The translations under genes were made by a program, and so were the position numbers. The notes under the pieces were generated by a model that saw nothing but the letters and a program-made list of their open reading frames with translations, ran no database searches and had not been told where the DNA came from. A stretch of DNA of 37,500 bases from Glandiceps talaboti (taxonomy: Eukaryota; Hemichordata; Enteropneusta; Spengelidae), in NCBI RefSeq assembly GCF_964340395.1, contig NC_135559.1:6696259-6733758 (forward strand), read 5' to 3'. This document shows, piece after piece, positions 1 to 19,504 of the stretch (positions are counted from its first letter, which is position 1; each line of letters starts with the position of its first letter).

Positions 1-1414
1 ACATCCAGTATCACGTGACCTCAGAGAATATATTTAGGTAGTAAATATTTGGTGCATATTTCAACTTACATAAATGTTGAATGTACACTGTGCACATGTA
101 TTATTCAAATATCCATAACACATGTTTTTCTGTCAAATGGAGAGGTTAATTCTACTTTGCTTTCTTTTGTTATGTTGTAATTACATTTAAGCTTACGTTT
201 TTTGAAGAAATTTAATTTTGTTTATTTTATTTTATTTTATTTTATTTTACTTACATGAAACATATAGTAAGTGCTCAAAATCATTTTCCAATGCAATAAG
301 AAAGACACACACTTTAATTCAAAGCCCATACTATTAGTTAGCTGCTACGTTAAATACTAGCTGAGCTCCAACCCAACCCCACCCTAGTCCAACCCTCAAT
401 ACCCTACGGCACAACGTATGGTGCATTCATACTAGTCGGTTTGCACTTGTATCGATGCCAAATAATCCTAACAATAACGTAAATGCTTGCGTCTTCCCAA
501 TCTTCTTTGGATTTCTTCATGTGTCGTCGTCGTGCATGAAAATAGTCAATCTTATTCTGGAAATTTATTAGCTTAATAAAACACTAAGAGAACCTTTAAT
601 TAAAGTCTTAAATTGAAAATCTCCGTGGAATTAACTTTGTTACGTAACGGCACACTATGTCTATCCTACAGGGGGGCTTTTACAACAATAACCCAGCAAT
701 CAACAGATCGATATAGGCATACCTTTGTCACCTCGACAGTGTTAGCAGTAAATACACCTATGGGGCACTTTTACACTTTTATTGCAACATTGTGCCCTTA
801 ACAGATCTCTTTTGTTTTCCAAATTACTTTACTTAATTAAAGTTTTGCTAAGGTCGAAAACCAAATCATGATCATTAGTTTAGTATGAGACATGCAATTA
901 AAATAATGAATTTTCTGTCTGTTGAAATGATGGCCCCCTAATCTATCATTAATTGCAAACTTTTCTATTGTAGAATTCAAGAATGGTACTGCTATCAAAT
1001 GGGGTGAAAAACTCTCTTCAATTCCTAGCAGACAATCAAATTTACCGTTAGAGTGACCTTGTTGCCAGGTGATAGTTTCAGTCATTCTTTGTACAAGTAA
1101 ACGATTGAACACTCTACAACATTTGTAAGTGATATCGTTATGGGAAACCTGTTGTACGGACAGTGAATATTTGTTTAAGGCGGTTTGAGTAAACATATCT
1201 TTAAGTGTTACAGATTCTGTCACAATTACATGTTGTGTACTATTGAACTTTTTTTTGTCCAGTATCACACGACCTTATTTTATGAAATGTTTATATGTGT
1301 ACCAGGAACGAGTTTGTGTATATACATTAAGCTTAGATAGCCAAGGTAACCTTGTTACGGATTATTCCATCAAATCCAAAGATCTTTTACAAAGTTTTCA
1401 AAACAAATACTTAC
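1..1414 (-). other. Part of intron 1 of gene A0
   Basis: Non-coding. Positions 1-662 and 1326-1414 match the first intron of gene A (12796-13632). Positions about 663-1325 have no counterpart there. A (TTTTA)n run lies at 220-249. The 143-codon minus-strand frame at 837-1268 lies mainly in the unmatched part and resembles nothing I recognise. Confidence 0.5.
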
Positions 1415-1417
1415 CAT
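1415..1417 (-). CDS. Start-codon exon of a fourth calmodulin-like gene (A0), rest off the window
   Basis: On the minus strand an ATG at 1417-1415 is followed at once by GTAAGT, a consensus donor. The surrounding sequence is nearly identical to that around the start exon of gene A (13633-13635), including the bases before the ATG and the start of the intron. An intron directly after the initiator ATG is the pattern seen in all three complete calmodulin-like genes here and is known from animal calmodulin genes. By homology with gene A, the remaining exons should lie to the left of position 1. What is seen is the ATG, the donor and the duplication; that a functional gene follows is inference. 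Confidence 0.55.
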
Positions 1418-2110
1418 TTTAAGTCGTCAAGCCTAACAATATATACACGTAGCTTTCCAGAAATCGTCCCGGGGTTTGTTACTCGGAAAGTCCGCTGTAA
1501 TGGACGTGTATTCTTCGAATTTGTTGAGGAGCACTTGTACGGTAAAGCACCCTTTTTGCGAATGAATTTCTGCTTCGATCGTTTGTTTTCAAATTTGTCA
1601 AACGCAGAGGAAACAATAAAATTTTTAACAGTATTGATCCTTCCGTTGTAACGACAATGCCCTGACTTCAATTGACAGAGACCGTGTGTATAGATGGCTA
1701 ACGACTATTGCATGGTCTGCGCATGTAATTACCTGGGATAACATTCGCGTTGTTGTTCTCAGTTTGTTTATGTTTTCACCACTAGAAAAAGCACTAATTT
1801 GTTTTGAAACTACTGCTCCAGTAAATGCTCACAGTCAATATCACATTTACATCGGAATCGGCACACAAGAGACAATACTGTCTGTAACTATAGCTGCAAC
1901 AAAAGAGGTTTCATATTCAAACACCTCACTGACGTCATTCTTGTTTCAATATTGTTCATCGGCTTTAAACATCTGGCACCACTTTCTTTCACCTGCATGA
2001 ATTTGACAGCTTAAAGCTAGCATTACAGTTAAATTTGCTGTAAACCACTACCAGCAGCAGCGTCACATCCCTGTACATGTTAAATGGAGTTTTTGATTTG
2101 TGTGTGGGAT

Positions 2111-2298
2111 GGGGGGGGGGGGCACATGTATGTATGTATGTATGTATGTGTGTATGTGTGTATGTATGTATGTATGTATGTATGTATGTATGTATGTATG
2201 TATGTGTGTGTGTATGTGTGTATGTATGTATGTATGTATGTATGTGTGTGTATGTATGTATGTATGTATGTATGTATGTATGTATGTATGTATGTATG
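2111..2298. repeat. G12 run and (TATG)n/(TGTG)n microsatellite
   Basis: A run of 12 G at 2111-2122 is followed from 2126 by about 170 bases of TATG repeats with TGTG interruptions. Long reading frames across it are only repeat translations (Met-Tyr-Val-Cys). Confidence 0.95.
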
Positions 2299-2450
2299 CA
2301 TATGTGTGGGATATATCGAACTTGAACTAAACAGAAAACCCACGAAGTTTCGTGAACACATAACTCTCGTCAAGAAAATGAACCAAGTTTAGGAATATAT
2401 TTTACAATTATATTATGATCCAATATAGGCAACGGTTTTATCAGTGTTTA

Positions 2451-2606
<156 letters not shown>

Positions 2607-3339
2607 GTTGTAAACTCATTATTGTCAACGTGTGTTGTCCCGTAAATAAAACAAAAAAGAGAACAGAAGAAAAATGGGAAACTTTGATAAATGTCTGTAC
2701 GTTGGAGTCAACTATAACTATACCTTATACATGTTATAGGGCGCACTGAAAATCAGATAATCGTTGGGAGCAGCTTGACGAAAGTAATTTTTTAATTGAA
2801 AAAGTAATATTTCAAGGTACAAATTAGTTTCACATGATTTTGTAGGTTGTCATATCTGACCCTTCGATAGTATATTACCTGGGCCTTCTCAGATGCCCGA
2901 CAGTTTAATTATTCGCAACCTGAAATGTACAAATCGTTTTACTCGGCCTTTACTGAGTTGATAATTTGACTATAGTTTTCACTCTTTTCTGTTAATTTTC
3001 TGAAAAAAAATGAAATGTACACGTCTGATTCGATCATGTGACATTGAGCAGCCAATAGGAAGCGGTCCGATATGAGCGATAGCACAACACCAGATACATC
3101 TAAAAACGGTGTCCATTCTATAATAAGACACATACTAAATACAGATATACTCTTACGTTATTACTACTTGCATTTCGATATTTTTTGAGATTTGTCATTC
3201 ACAAATTGCATGTACATACGTCATATTTACCAAAATATTCACACCTGGCTGTTATCCAGTCCTCTTCTTTGGAAATGTCATAGTAACATTTTAATATTAT
3301 TTTCATTTTTAAAACTGCAACTGATGAAAACTTTCTGAA

Positions 3340-3464
3340 AATATAATGTCTTATTCGTAATGCCGTACAACCTGAACAATACTGAATCACCTGTGAGTAA
3401 TTCTTTCAGTACATGATACAATATATCCCATTTAATAGATTTTTGGTCCGCACCCTAAAATCTG
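3340..3464 (-). repeat. Dispersed repeat family, copy 1 (inverted)
   Basis: Read on the minus strand, it begins with TTTTAGGGTGCGGAC and contains a CACAGGTGATTCAGTATTGT-like block. Both are shared with 7406-7570 on the plus strand; the second block is also at 29735-29760. Terminal repeats and target duplications are not clear, so SINE or MITE cannot be decided. Confidence 0.6.
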
Positions 3465-3610
3465 CACGATTAATGCTATCCAGTTTTCAAACTGATTACA
3501 AATTATGGATAAAATTAACTTCATGTATAATATCTAATTATTGATGTTTTAACTATTTCCAGTGGACACATTGTTGGTTGTCTGATATAAACAATAATAC
3601 TCCAATAAAA

Positions 3611-3612
3611 GC

Positions 3613-3678
<66 letters not shown>

Positions 3679-3712
3679 GAGGGGGAGGGAGGAAGGGAAG
3701 GATGGAGAGAGA
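3611..3712. repeat. (ACAG)n microsatellite and purine-rich tail
   Basis: About 16 ACAG units at 3611-3677, then a GA- and GGGA-rich stretch to about 3712. Confidence 0.95.
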
Positions 3713-4577
3713 GCAAGATAAAAAGAATAAAGAAATTTCTTATATATAGACACAAAACCTATCATTATGATCAAACTTCACGTCGTTGAGATGCAGTCAG
3801 TTTTTAAAAAATACATTAATATTCTGTTGGACATTCCAATAAAACCAGATATAGTTACACATATTAAAGGACCTAACTGGTGTTTTCTGAACTCAAGTCA
3901 AGTATGGAAAAGATATGTAAATGACAACATGATGTACGGTATTTATAAATTACACAGAGTACGTTGCAAATAAAACTATCATATTATCCATCGAAATAAA
4001 GTCCCTGGGGGGCAGCAAGACTTATGCATTATTCTAGTACAGTCACCAGGGTTATGTGTAATTTATCAAATTTGGAATCCAGTTAGTTACGACTTATCCG
4101 AAAAAAATACTTAATATGGTTGATTCTTGCACTGATCATTACTGAAGTGTGTTTCTTCTGGGTTTTTCGTGTAATAATACTTAATGAAGAAAAAATATTG
4201 TTCACTGCAAAGGATAGTTTGAAAAATCCAGGCGTTCGTTCCCCTTATATAATGCGCCCACTCACATCATTGCATAAAAGCAGACCAACGGCTGAACCTT
4301 TCAGACTATATACAGGAGTGTATTGCGATACAAAACTTTTAATGTTCCATCAACAGCGAGAACGTGTAGGGTTTCAGAAATCAGTATTCCGTCAAGGTGA
4401 AAGTTGACATATGTTTGGTCTAAATTGCAATAGTTGGGAAGTGTGATTATAATGTTATTCGTAGCTGAAATCGTGAAAATTACCAAATTCACATCCTATT
4501 ATCTTAATTTTATGACATACCAGTACTTCATCTGAATTTAAAAAACAATAACCAACAAACAATCAAAAGATGCCAAC

Positions 4578-4750
4578 GCTTTGAATTTGAATTTGAATTT
4601 GAATTTATTTGGCAATAAAATATGGAAAAAAACATACATTTAAAAGCATTGCCGAGGATAACACAACAGAGCTTTCAGTGGAGAAGAAATTTCAAGGGTA
4701 ACTCTTCATTGAGACATCAGACTCAAGATTCCTACTGCCAGTCTCTGACG
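4578..4750 (-). mobile_element. Probable 3' tail of a LINE
   Basis: Positions 4580-4609 hold about five TTTGAA units, next to an A-rich block with GGCAATAAAA and a non-repetitive stretch to about 4750. On the minus strand this reads as unique sequence ending in an ATTCAA-type short tandem array. Short tandem 3' tails of this type are known from CR1/L2-like non-LTR retrotransposons. No reading frame is visible, so this is a tentative call. Confidence 0.35.
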
Positions 4751-5022
4751 CCCCCTATCGGTGGGTCAAAAGAAGTGAATCTTATCTTATACTAGTGGTT
4801 AATAATGCTAAATTCATAAACCTCACAGTGCACGTAACCTTGAAATCTTTGATAATGTTTGATAAAATGGTTAGAGAAATTAAGTATTCATTAGAATGGA
4901 TGAGATCTTTAATGCACGGACCATTGAACTTAGATAGTCCATACATCACTAACTGAGTTATCTAAACTATTCCTTACGGGGGTTTACGTCTATTGCCGTT
5001 TACTTCTCCCTTCTAGAATCAA

Positions 5023-5285
<263 letters not shown>

Positions 5286-5621
5286 TATATATAATTATCT
5301 TGTTTCGCAATATATACTGATATTCATGACTTGTATATTATTCTGAGTAACGACTTACAACGTTATATAAATAGGTATAAAGGTATAAGGTGGACTATGT
5401 GCCTGTGTATTTGTCGCTCTGTGGCATTGTTCGTATGGAATAGAACCATGCGTCACTGATACGCTGTGTATCTGTGAGATGTCGAGAACTTCATTGAATT
5501 GTAATCAATAGATAACCAAAAGGTCATCCAGAGGTCACAACTTGAATACTGAAAACCGAAATCTCACTATCATACTTTAGACAACACGCGAATCATGTGA
5601 TGTGTATTAGCTTTGATAAAC

Positions 5622-5627
5622 TTTATT
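5622..5627 (-). promoter_or_regulatory. Candidate polyadenylation signal of gene A
   Basis: AATAAA on the minus strand, about 305 bases after the gene A stop codon. It is the first canonical hexamer I see downstream of that stop. Confidence 0.4.
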
Positions 5628-5932
5628 ATACAAAATCAGACATCTAGATATGCTATTTCTTTAAATCGACTTTAAATATACACCAAAATATACTAAAATG
5701 GATACTAGAAAAATAAGTAGAAATGAATATGTACAAATCGTGCAATAATTTTGATATTTCTATGGTATATACAGATAACTACGTACTGGCCTTAGTATTG
5801 TTAACCTACCGAGACTGTAGTATTCAATTTCCGTATGGTATTTTTAAGCGATACGTAATGATTTTTACTACATTTCTGAATACCAACATATAACCAAGGT
5901 GCCTTCTTAAAGTGAAGATCTGAATGACTTGA

Positions 5933-13635
<7,703 letters not shown>

Positions 13636-14116
13636 TTTAAGTCGTCAAGCCTAACAATATATACACGTAGCTTTCCAGAAATCGTCCCGGGGTTTGTTAC
13701 TCTGAAAGTCCGCTGTATTCTTCTTATATGTTAGGAGCACTCGTACGGTAAATCGTGCTTTTTGCGATTGAATGAGTCATTATCATGTTGCGTAATTACA
13801 CCACAGACAAGTTCTAACAAGCATACAATTCTATTCGGTTCGTTTCAGCACTGGGACTATAAGACAATGTCATGTTGTACACTTATTATGACATCATAAC
13901 ATAGTCATTCAATCTTTGTGGTCTCGTACCGTAAAATGATTCCCCAGTCAATCCACAGTCCATAGCTTGGCATAATCCAGACCTGACACCTGCTGGTCAT
14001 GGTAAAGAATCGTCTCCAACTTCTCCATATATCCGATAGATGTATATTGGGCTATGAGCAACATGATGGTAATCACAAACTGCTACAAGCAGGTCATGTA
14101 ACTGTTATTTTGAAGA

Positions 14117-14215
14117 TTTGATGTATGACGTCATTGCAAAGATTTGATGGATGACGTCATAGTTTAGATATGATTGATGACGTCATTTTGAAGATTTATG
14201 GATGACTTCATTTTG
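14117..14215. promoter_or_regulatory. 26-bp tandem repeat carrying CRE sites
   Basis: Four head-to-tail units of about 26 bases, each with an ATTTGATGNATGACGTCAT-like core. TGACGTCA is exact at 14126-14133, 14152-14159 and 14178-14185, and TGACTTCA is at 14203-14210. Looser copies follow, with TGACATCA at 14316-14323 and an exact site at 14368-14375. TGACGTCA is the palindromic binding site of CREB/ATF bZIP factors. The array lies about 490 bases upstream of the gene A start codon and 3 kb from gene B. A regulatory role is inferred. Confidence 0.55.
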
Positions 14216-14860
14216 AATGTAGAATTTATTACTTCATTTGAAAGACATGATAATGGTTTATGTCATTTATTGATTAATTATATGATGCTTGACATTATTT
14301 TGAATATCTCATGTATGACATCATTATGAAGATATTATGGATGGTGTCATTTTCTATATAGTATGGATGACGTCATTTGTACCCTTATACAAATCTACTA
14401 AACACTTAGCATTGAATTAAACAAGCTAAGCCAGGCTGGAATATATGCTTTCCACTATATCTAAATATAGACGGTGTGCCTTTACCTTTGATCTTGCTTG
14501 ACAGTCATCCTAAACTTATTAATACGGTATATATGTATTTGCATATGTGTTCTTACAGCATCATTTTACAACTATATACGTAACCAATATTGATCATAAT
14601 TAATGGCACCAAACTCCCTCCAAACAATGTGAACGAAGCTTGGTACCTGGATGCATGCAAGATGTATATTTGTGACAACGTTGTTAAGAAATACTACCAT
14701 CATATTTAATAGCTATCACTCGGTGAGTTTACATCGTCTCGATGAACATATGGATATGCAATACCTTCAAAAAAAATAGATAAATGACCAAAATAAGCAT
14801 GTTTCCATCGTGATAATAATGGGACGAAAATACACAATTGAAAAATTACACAGTAGGAGA

Positions 14861-14897
14861 GACGGACGGACGGACGGACGGACAGACGGACAGACAT

Positions 14898-14954
<57 letters not shown>
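14861..14954. repeat. (ACGG)n/(ACAG)n microsatellite
   Basis: ACGG units first, then ACAG units: the same two unit types as at 11829-12192. Confidence 0.95.
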
Positions 14955-16540
14955 TATTGTTCGAATGAGAAAAATAGACGAGGATCAACCAACTCTGTAC
15001 CTACATAGGGTTGTTCGAGTGTGCTCAAAGTGTCAAAGGTCGATGTTTCTCCCAGAAGGCTTTGTTTTAATGATATTGCATGTGTAGTCGACTTTATAGT
15101 TCATTAACTTTCATAATAGAAATGATGACTCCTACGAGTAATTAAACTACACAGAGCAAATTATTGGAAAATAACGTTGTTAATCATATCATTAAAATTG
15201 AGATGTGTTCTCTTGTACTGCATAATAATTTCATCACCTTCAAAATGATGTTTCAGAGTAAACAAACAGTTCAAGAACGATATGACATTGTGACTATTTT
15301 TGGCTAATACCATAATCAGATTTATATTTATCATAAAGTTACACACATAGGGATAAAGACAACAACTGTATTCTGTATAGAGATAAACTTCAAATGAAAG
15401 TGCTCCCGTAATTATAAGTACTCGCGTCAAAATATCAAAAGTTCACTTTTGTCTGTATTTATTAGGCCAGTAACTACAGACATGTAATAGCTGAACTGTC
15501 ATTTTACCACAGTCGATTCAATTATAGTTATCTGATAATTAGATGATTCTGCAAATTTGCCAAATTTCACAATCTTGCATTTTCAATTATACACATGATG
15601 AATTGGATAGTCTTGTCTTAGACCGTTATCTGTCCTAGGTAACTTAACATTTGGTTGTCAAGTCCCATTTTGAGTTCAATTTTTTATACTAATTTTCTCG
15701 TTCCCCCTGTTTGTCTGGCTGATATGCAAATGAGCTAAGTATAATTTGTTGCATTGACCTTTCATGTATGCAGGTCTCGTAATACGATAGCCACATCGGC
15801 GATGGTTCGTGTCTCTAGGGACGACAAGCCAAAAACGAACCAGATCTGGATAAGTTGTGTTTCCTTCTATAATATGTACCTAACTTTTCAGGAGGACCAC
15901 ATCATGAAATTGTTCACAAGATGCCCTTTGATGCCATCAGCAATCTCTTTTTTTAATTCAAATTAAATAAAATCGTGACAACTTGTTTATTTATTTGACC
16001 ATATATACTTTATCATTTAAATCATTCATTATATTAAAATTATGAGAAAAAAAATGTCTGTTGGGCCTTTCTTTATGACCACGCTCGCAGTGATAGTCTA
16101 TGGTGATAATTGCATTAAAAGTATCCATCAACCGATGAAAACCGAATTACACAAACAATGTAAAAGATAACACTGTGACAAACACCTCAAATGAACACGA
16201 AGAGTTCGATTTTTACACCTACCTAGCCAACACTCTAGCCAATTTCCGTCGACAAGGACGAAATGTCTGGATTTGTGCGTGCATGATATGTTACAGGCGT
16301 CAAACGACAGTTTGATGAAGTTTACTGTCTTCTCCAAGATTGACACCAATTTAATGAAGAGGAATAGAAAGAGTACAAATAAAGCAAGGAATGTGAAGAC
16401 AGTGTAGAAACACTGAAAACGGTTGGGTCATTTGAATCTAAATAATATTTACACAATATTTGTAAATTAACAAATGCACAACATATGACATTATGCTTTT
16501 ATGTTCGACATTAGGAATGCACTCACACGCATACACTTAC

Positions 16541-16585
16541 ATGTATGTGTGTATGTATGTATGTATGTATGTATGTATGTATGTA

Positions 16586-16616
<31 letters not shown>

Positions 16617-16672
16617 ATGTATGTGTATGTATGTATGTATGTATGTATGTATGTATGTATGTATGTATGCAT
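16541..16672. repeat. (TATG)n microsatellite
   Basis: TATG units with TGTG interruptions. Confidence 0.95.
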
Positions 16673-16755
16673 GTATCTTAATGTATATGATTACGTATAT
16701 GTATGAGAATACATGTAGTTACTGGTAAACAAATAAATAAACAAAATAAACAAAA

Positions 16756-16781
16756 CAACAACAACGACGACGACGACGACG

Positions 16782-16816
<35 letters not shown>
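16756..16816. repeat. (AAC)n/(GAC)n trinucleotide array
   Basis: AAC units with an internal block of GAC units at about 16766-16783. Confidence 0.95.
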
Positions 16817-16817
<1 letters not shown>

Positions 16818-17044
16818 GAAATTGATAAAAAGAACACTAAATAGAAGCTAGAATAAGTTTACAGCTACAAAACACAATGGTCATGGTACAGGTTTTAGCA
16901 CAGTGGACAATGATAGACCTGTATCCACATGACCCTGTGAATGTCTATTTTTACCACATACATGCAGTACGTGTTTCCAACCAACCCCCTCCTGCATGTA
17001 ATTTACTAATTACGTGACTGGCAACGTATCCTGTCAGTATAGAT

Positions 17045-17112
17045 ATGCAAATTTGTGACGTCACTTGAGATTCTGTAATTGGATAAACAGTGGTCATTCA
17101 TACAGTATATAT
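17045..17112 (+). promoter_or_regulatory. Probable core promoter of gene B: octamer, CRE, TATA-like
   Basis: ATGCAAAT (octamer, POU-factor type) at 17045-17052, TGACGTCA (CRE) at 17056-17063 and TATATAT at 17106-17112 lie in order, 123-190 bases before the gene B start codon. A TATA box here would place the transcription start near 17140 and give a 5' leader of about 95 bases. The motifs are seen; their use is inferred. Confidence 0.5.
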
Positions 17113-17234
17113 GACCATTAGTTTACGACTAAATTGGATGTAAGGCATAACCGTTACGGATCTGTCACTGACCACTTGCAAACCTGTCTGGAGGACTCTA
17201 ACTTTTCCTTTTCAACCCACCCGCGGAAAACAAG

Positions 17235-17237
17235 ATG
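17235..17237 (+). CDS. Gene B exon 1 (start codon only)
   Basis: AACAAG then ATG, followed at once by GTGAGT, a perfect donor. Purine at -3 gives a good initiation context. Intron 1 is 2421 bases. Confidence 0.88.
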
Positions 17238-19432
17238 GTGAGTAACTTTATGATGTCAAATCACACCTCTAACTCTGTTTTATCGAATATCTGACCTGGC
17301 GACATGTCAATACGATTATTAACTTGAAATTGTACTCGTCTGCGAACATAACAGTATTTTTTATTCGGGGTGGATTCGACCGCATAGTCTCACTATTCAG
17401 TTAGACAAGTTGAAATGTTGTGGCAACGTACGACCATCACAATACAAATACATCATTATCATGCACGTCACGAGGAAATGATAAAATATCTGAATCATGT
17501 AACACCTCTTTTAATCGAACTTATTTTTGTGACTTCGGAAAACCTTTGCAAGGACAAGATGGCGTGTGTACTGTAAATTGCAAGACAAAATCGAGGTGCA
17601 AATTTGAAGTTAGTTTACAGGCCCGCCTTATATTAAGGTGACGCATTTAGTTTTACTTGACGAGATCATGTCTTAAACCAATCAATTTACTTATTACGTT
17701 CAACCATCCAAAAACGTGACAAATTTACAGAACTGTCATTTCGGATGTGTTTCCTGAACTTCATACTTATATTAATATACAGTTTGAAAGTGAAATGAAT
17801 ACAATATGTTAAAATTCAAGTCACCGTATAGTGCATTAGTTGTTTTCAAGATGAGAGGCGAGAATTTCTATAACTGCCCTCGAAAGAATATTGTCGGAAT
17901 CCCGGTACAGCGTTTGAGGATGAAACCTTCTAAAGTCTATGCATTTTGGATTCAGGTGCCGATGCTTGAATTTATGATACAAATTTAAATGTATTTTTCA
18001 TGCCATGGCCCGCCTACATATTAAGAGTAGAAGAGACAATTTAAAAATAGCTTATTATATGCAGCGATAACATTTGCTGGTAAAATCATCTGCCGTCGAC
18101 AACAGATAGATAGATCATCATCCCGAGAAGTCCAGCGGAACGAGTCAATTTACTTAATCATTTTTCGCTTATATACACGTCTGATTACATATTTCCTATT
18201 GATGAAGTTACACATAATTATAGTTTAAGGCGGCAAACTTGGGTTCTTTTAATGAGGAACGGCAGAAAGGGTGTCAGGTGTCTCTAACTCAGTTAGACCG
18301 TGCCAACTGACAAGATACGGGGTAGTGAATCAATAATTTTGCACACATGCCAGGACCTGCGATCATACTTATGCTATTCACGTCTTCAGCAGAAAGTGTT
18401 ACGTGAAAGTCATGGTAAATGGCCGAATTGTGAATACACGAAAGACAGAATGTTTAGCCAAAAATTTATCATTTGCATAAAAAAATATAAATATCAAAAA
18501 ATACATACTAGTATATGAAATTTGAAATGCAAATTCCGTCCCACCCAATTAAACCGAACTACTTCATGATAAAAATGTAACTCATTTATGAGGCTATCTT
18601 TATATTTTCAGACATAAATTTCTAATACATTACCAGCATGAGCATATGTCTACACTAACAACCCAGTAAATTAGTTCACTCCTGGTAAAAATAGCGTAGA
18701 CAAAGTCTACAGTGGGAAACAAATCGACTAAATAAGATTTGAAAAGGGTGACCCAATTGATAACGAGGAGGGTAAGGTAGCAGAGTGAAAAGTCCAGTAA
18801 ACCAAAATGAAATGAAAAATGTTGGCGCAAAATGATTAATGGGGAAATGGCACAGTATAATATAAATTTACAGCGTCAGAGATTACCATTGTTTTATTTA
18901 ATGTAAGGGTAATCGTTCAGATTCAAGTTTCCAGGAAATAAAATACACAGAGATCGAATTAGAACTGTGTACAGCAAGGTTTGAAGTGGTAAAAACCGAG
19001 GAGTTCGTTGTCGGCTAATCTGGTCGCGATAGAATGACTTTTGGGTAACATTAAATCCTAAGAGTGGAATGAAGTAATGTGTATTTTCGTGAACAAATGC
19101 AATATAACAGGTGTTGCATCCCTTCACAGTCAACGTCGCTTCAAGAATCCACTGCATATGTATTTTGAGTGTAACTTCGTACAGAGGTCATGCGACCTAT
19201 TTCTGTCATATCAACTCAATATCTGTGTACAACATTCAAGTGAACTGTAATCGTAAGCATAGTAACATGACCCTAACAACACCTGTAGATCATTGTGATT
19301 GTTATGACGTATGGGTCTTTCGTTTAAAAGTCATAGGTTTATCATAATACATGTCAACTACTAATGATGACGTCATAGGTCGCACCTGGAGTTATCAATA
19401 TGTGTGTATGCCTGTATGTGTGTGAGAGTGTG

Positions 19433-19504
<72 letters not shown>

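Larger units (their letters stand above)
1..1570. repeat. Segmental duplication, copy 1 (start exon and intron 1 of calmodulin-like genes)
   Basis: Bases 1-662 and 1326-1570 align with 12796-13535 and 13543-13775. Long stretches are almost unchanged, such as the C-rich run near 367-410 (matching 13237-13280) and the block containing the ATG at 1415-1417. Copy 1 carries about 660 extra bases at 663-1325; copy 2 has only a few bases there. The left end is open because the window begins inside the repeat. Confidence 0.85.
13776..17234. other. Shared upstream region of divergent genes A and B
   Basis: 3.6 kb between the two start codons, with no convincing exon inside. It holds the CRE minisatellite (14117-14215), two tetranucleotide arrays, an AAC/GAC array and the B promoter elements. 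Frames at 15161-15430, 15754-15966 and 16128-16349 have no recognisable domain. Confidence 0.6.

Noticed and set aside
837-1268. 143-codon minus-strand frame
   Set aside because: No recognised domain, no splice context, and it lies mostly in a block that is absent from the other copy of the duplication. Kept only as a note in the findings.
2077-2392. Open frames of Met-Tyr-Val-Cys type (also 16493-16728, 24815-25107, 33954-34287)
   Set aside because: Tetranucleotide arrays without stop codons; no start context, splice signals or non-repeat protein sequence.
13656-13664. TATATAT on the minus strand just before the gene A start codon
   Set aside because: Only about 22-29 bases upstream of the ATG, so as a TATA box it would start transcription at or inside the start codon.
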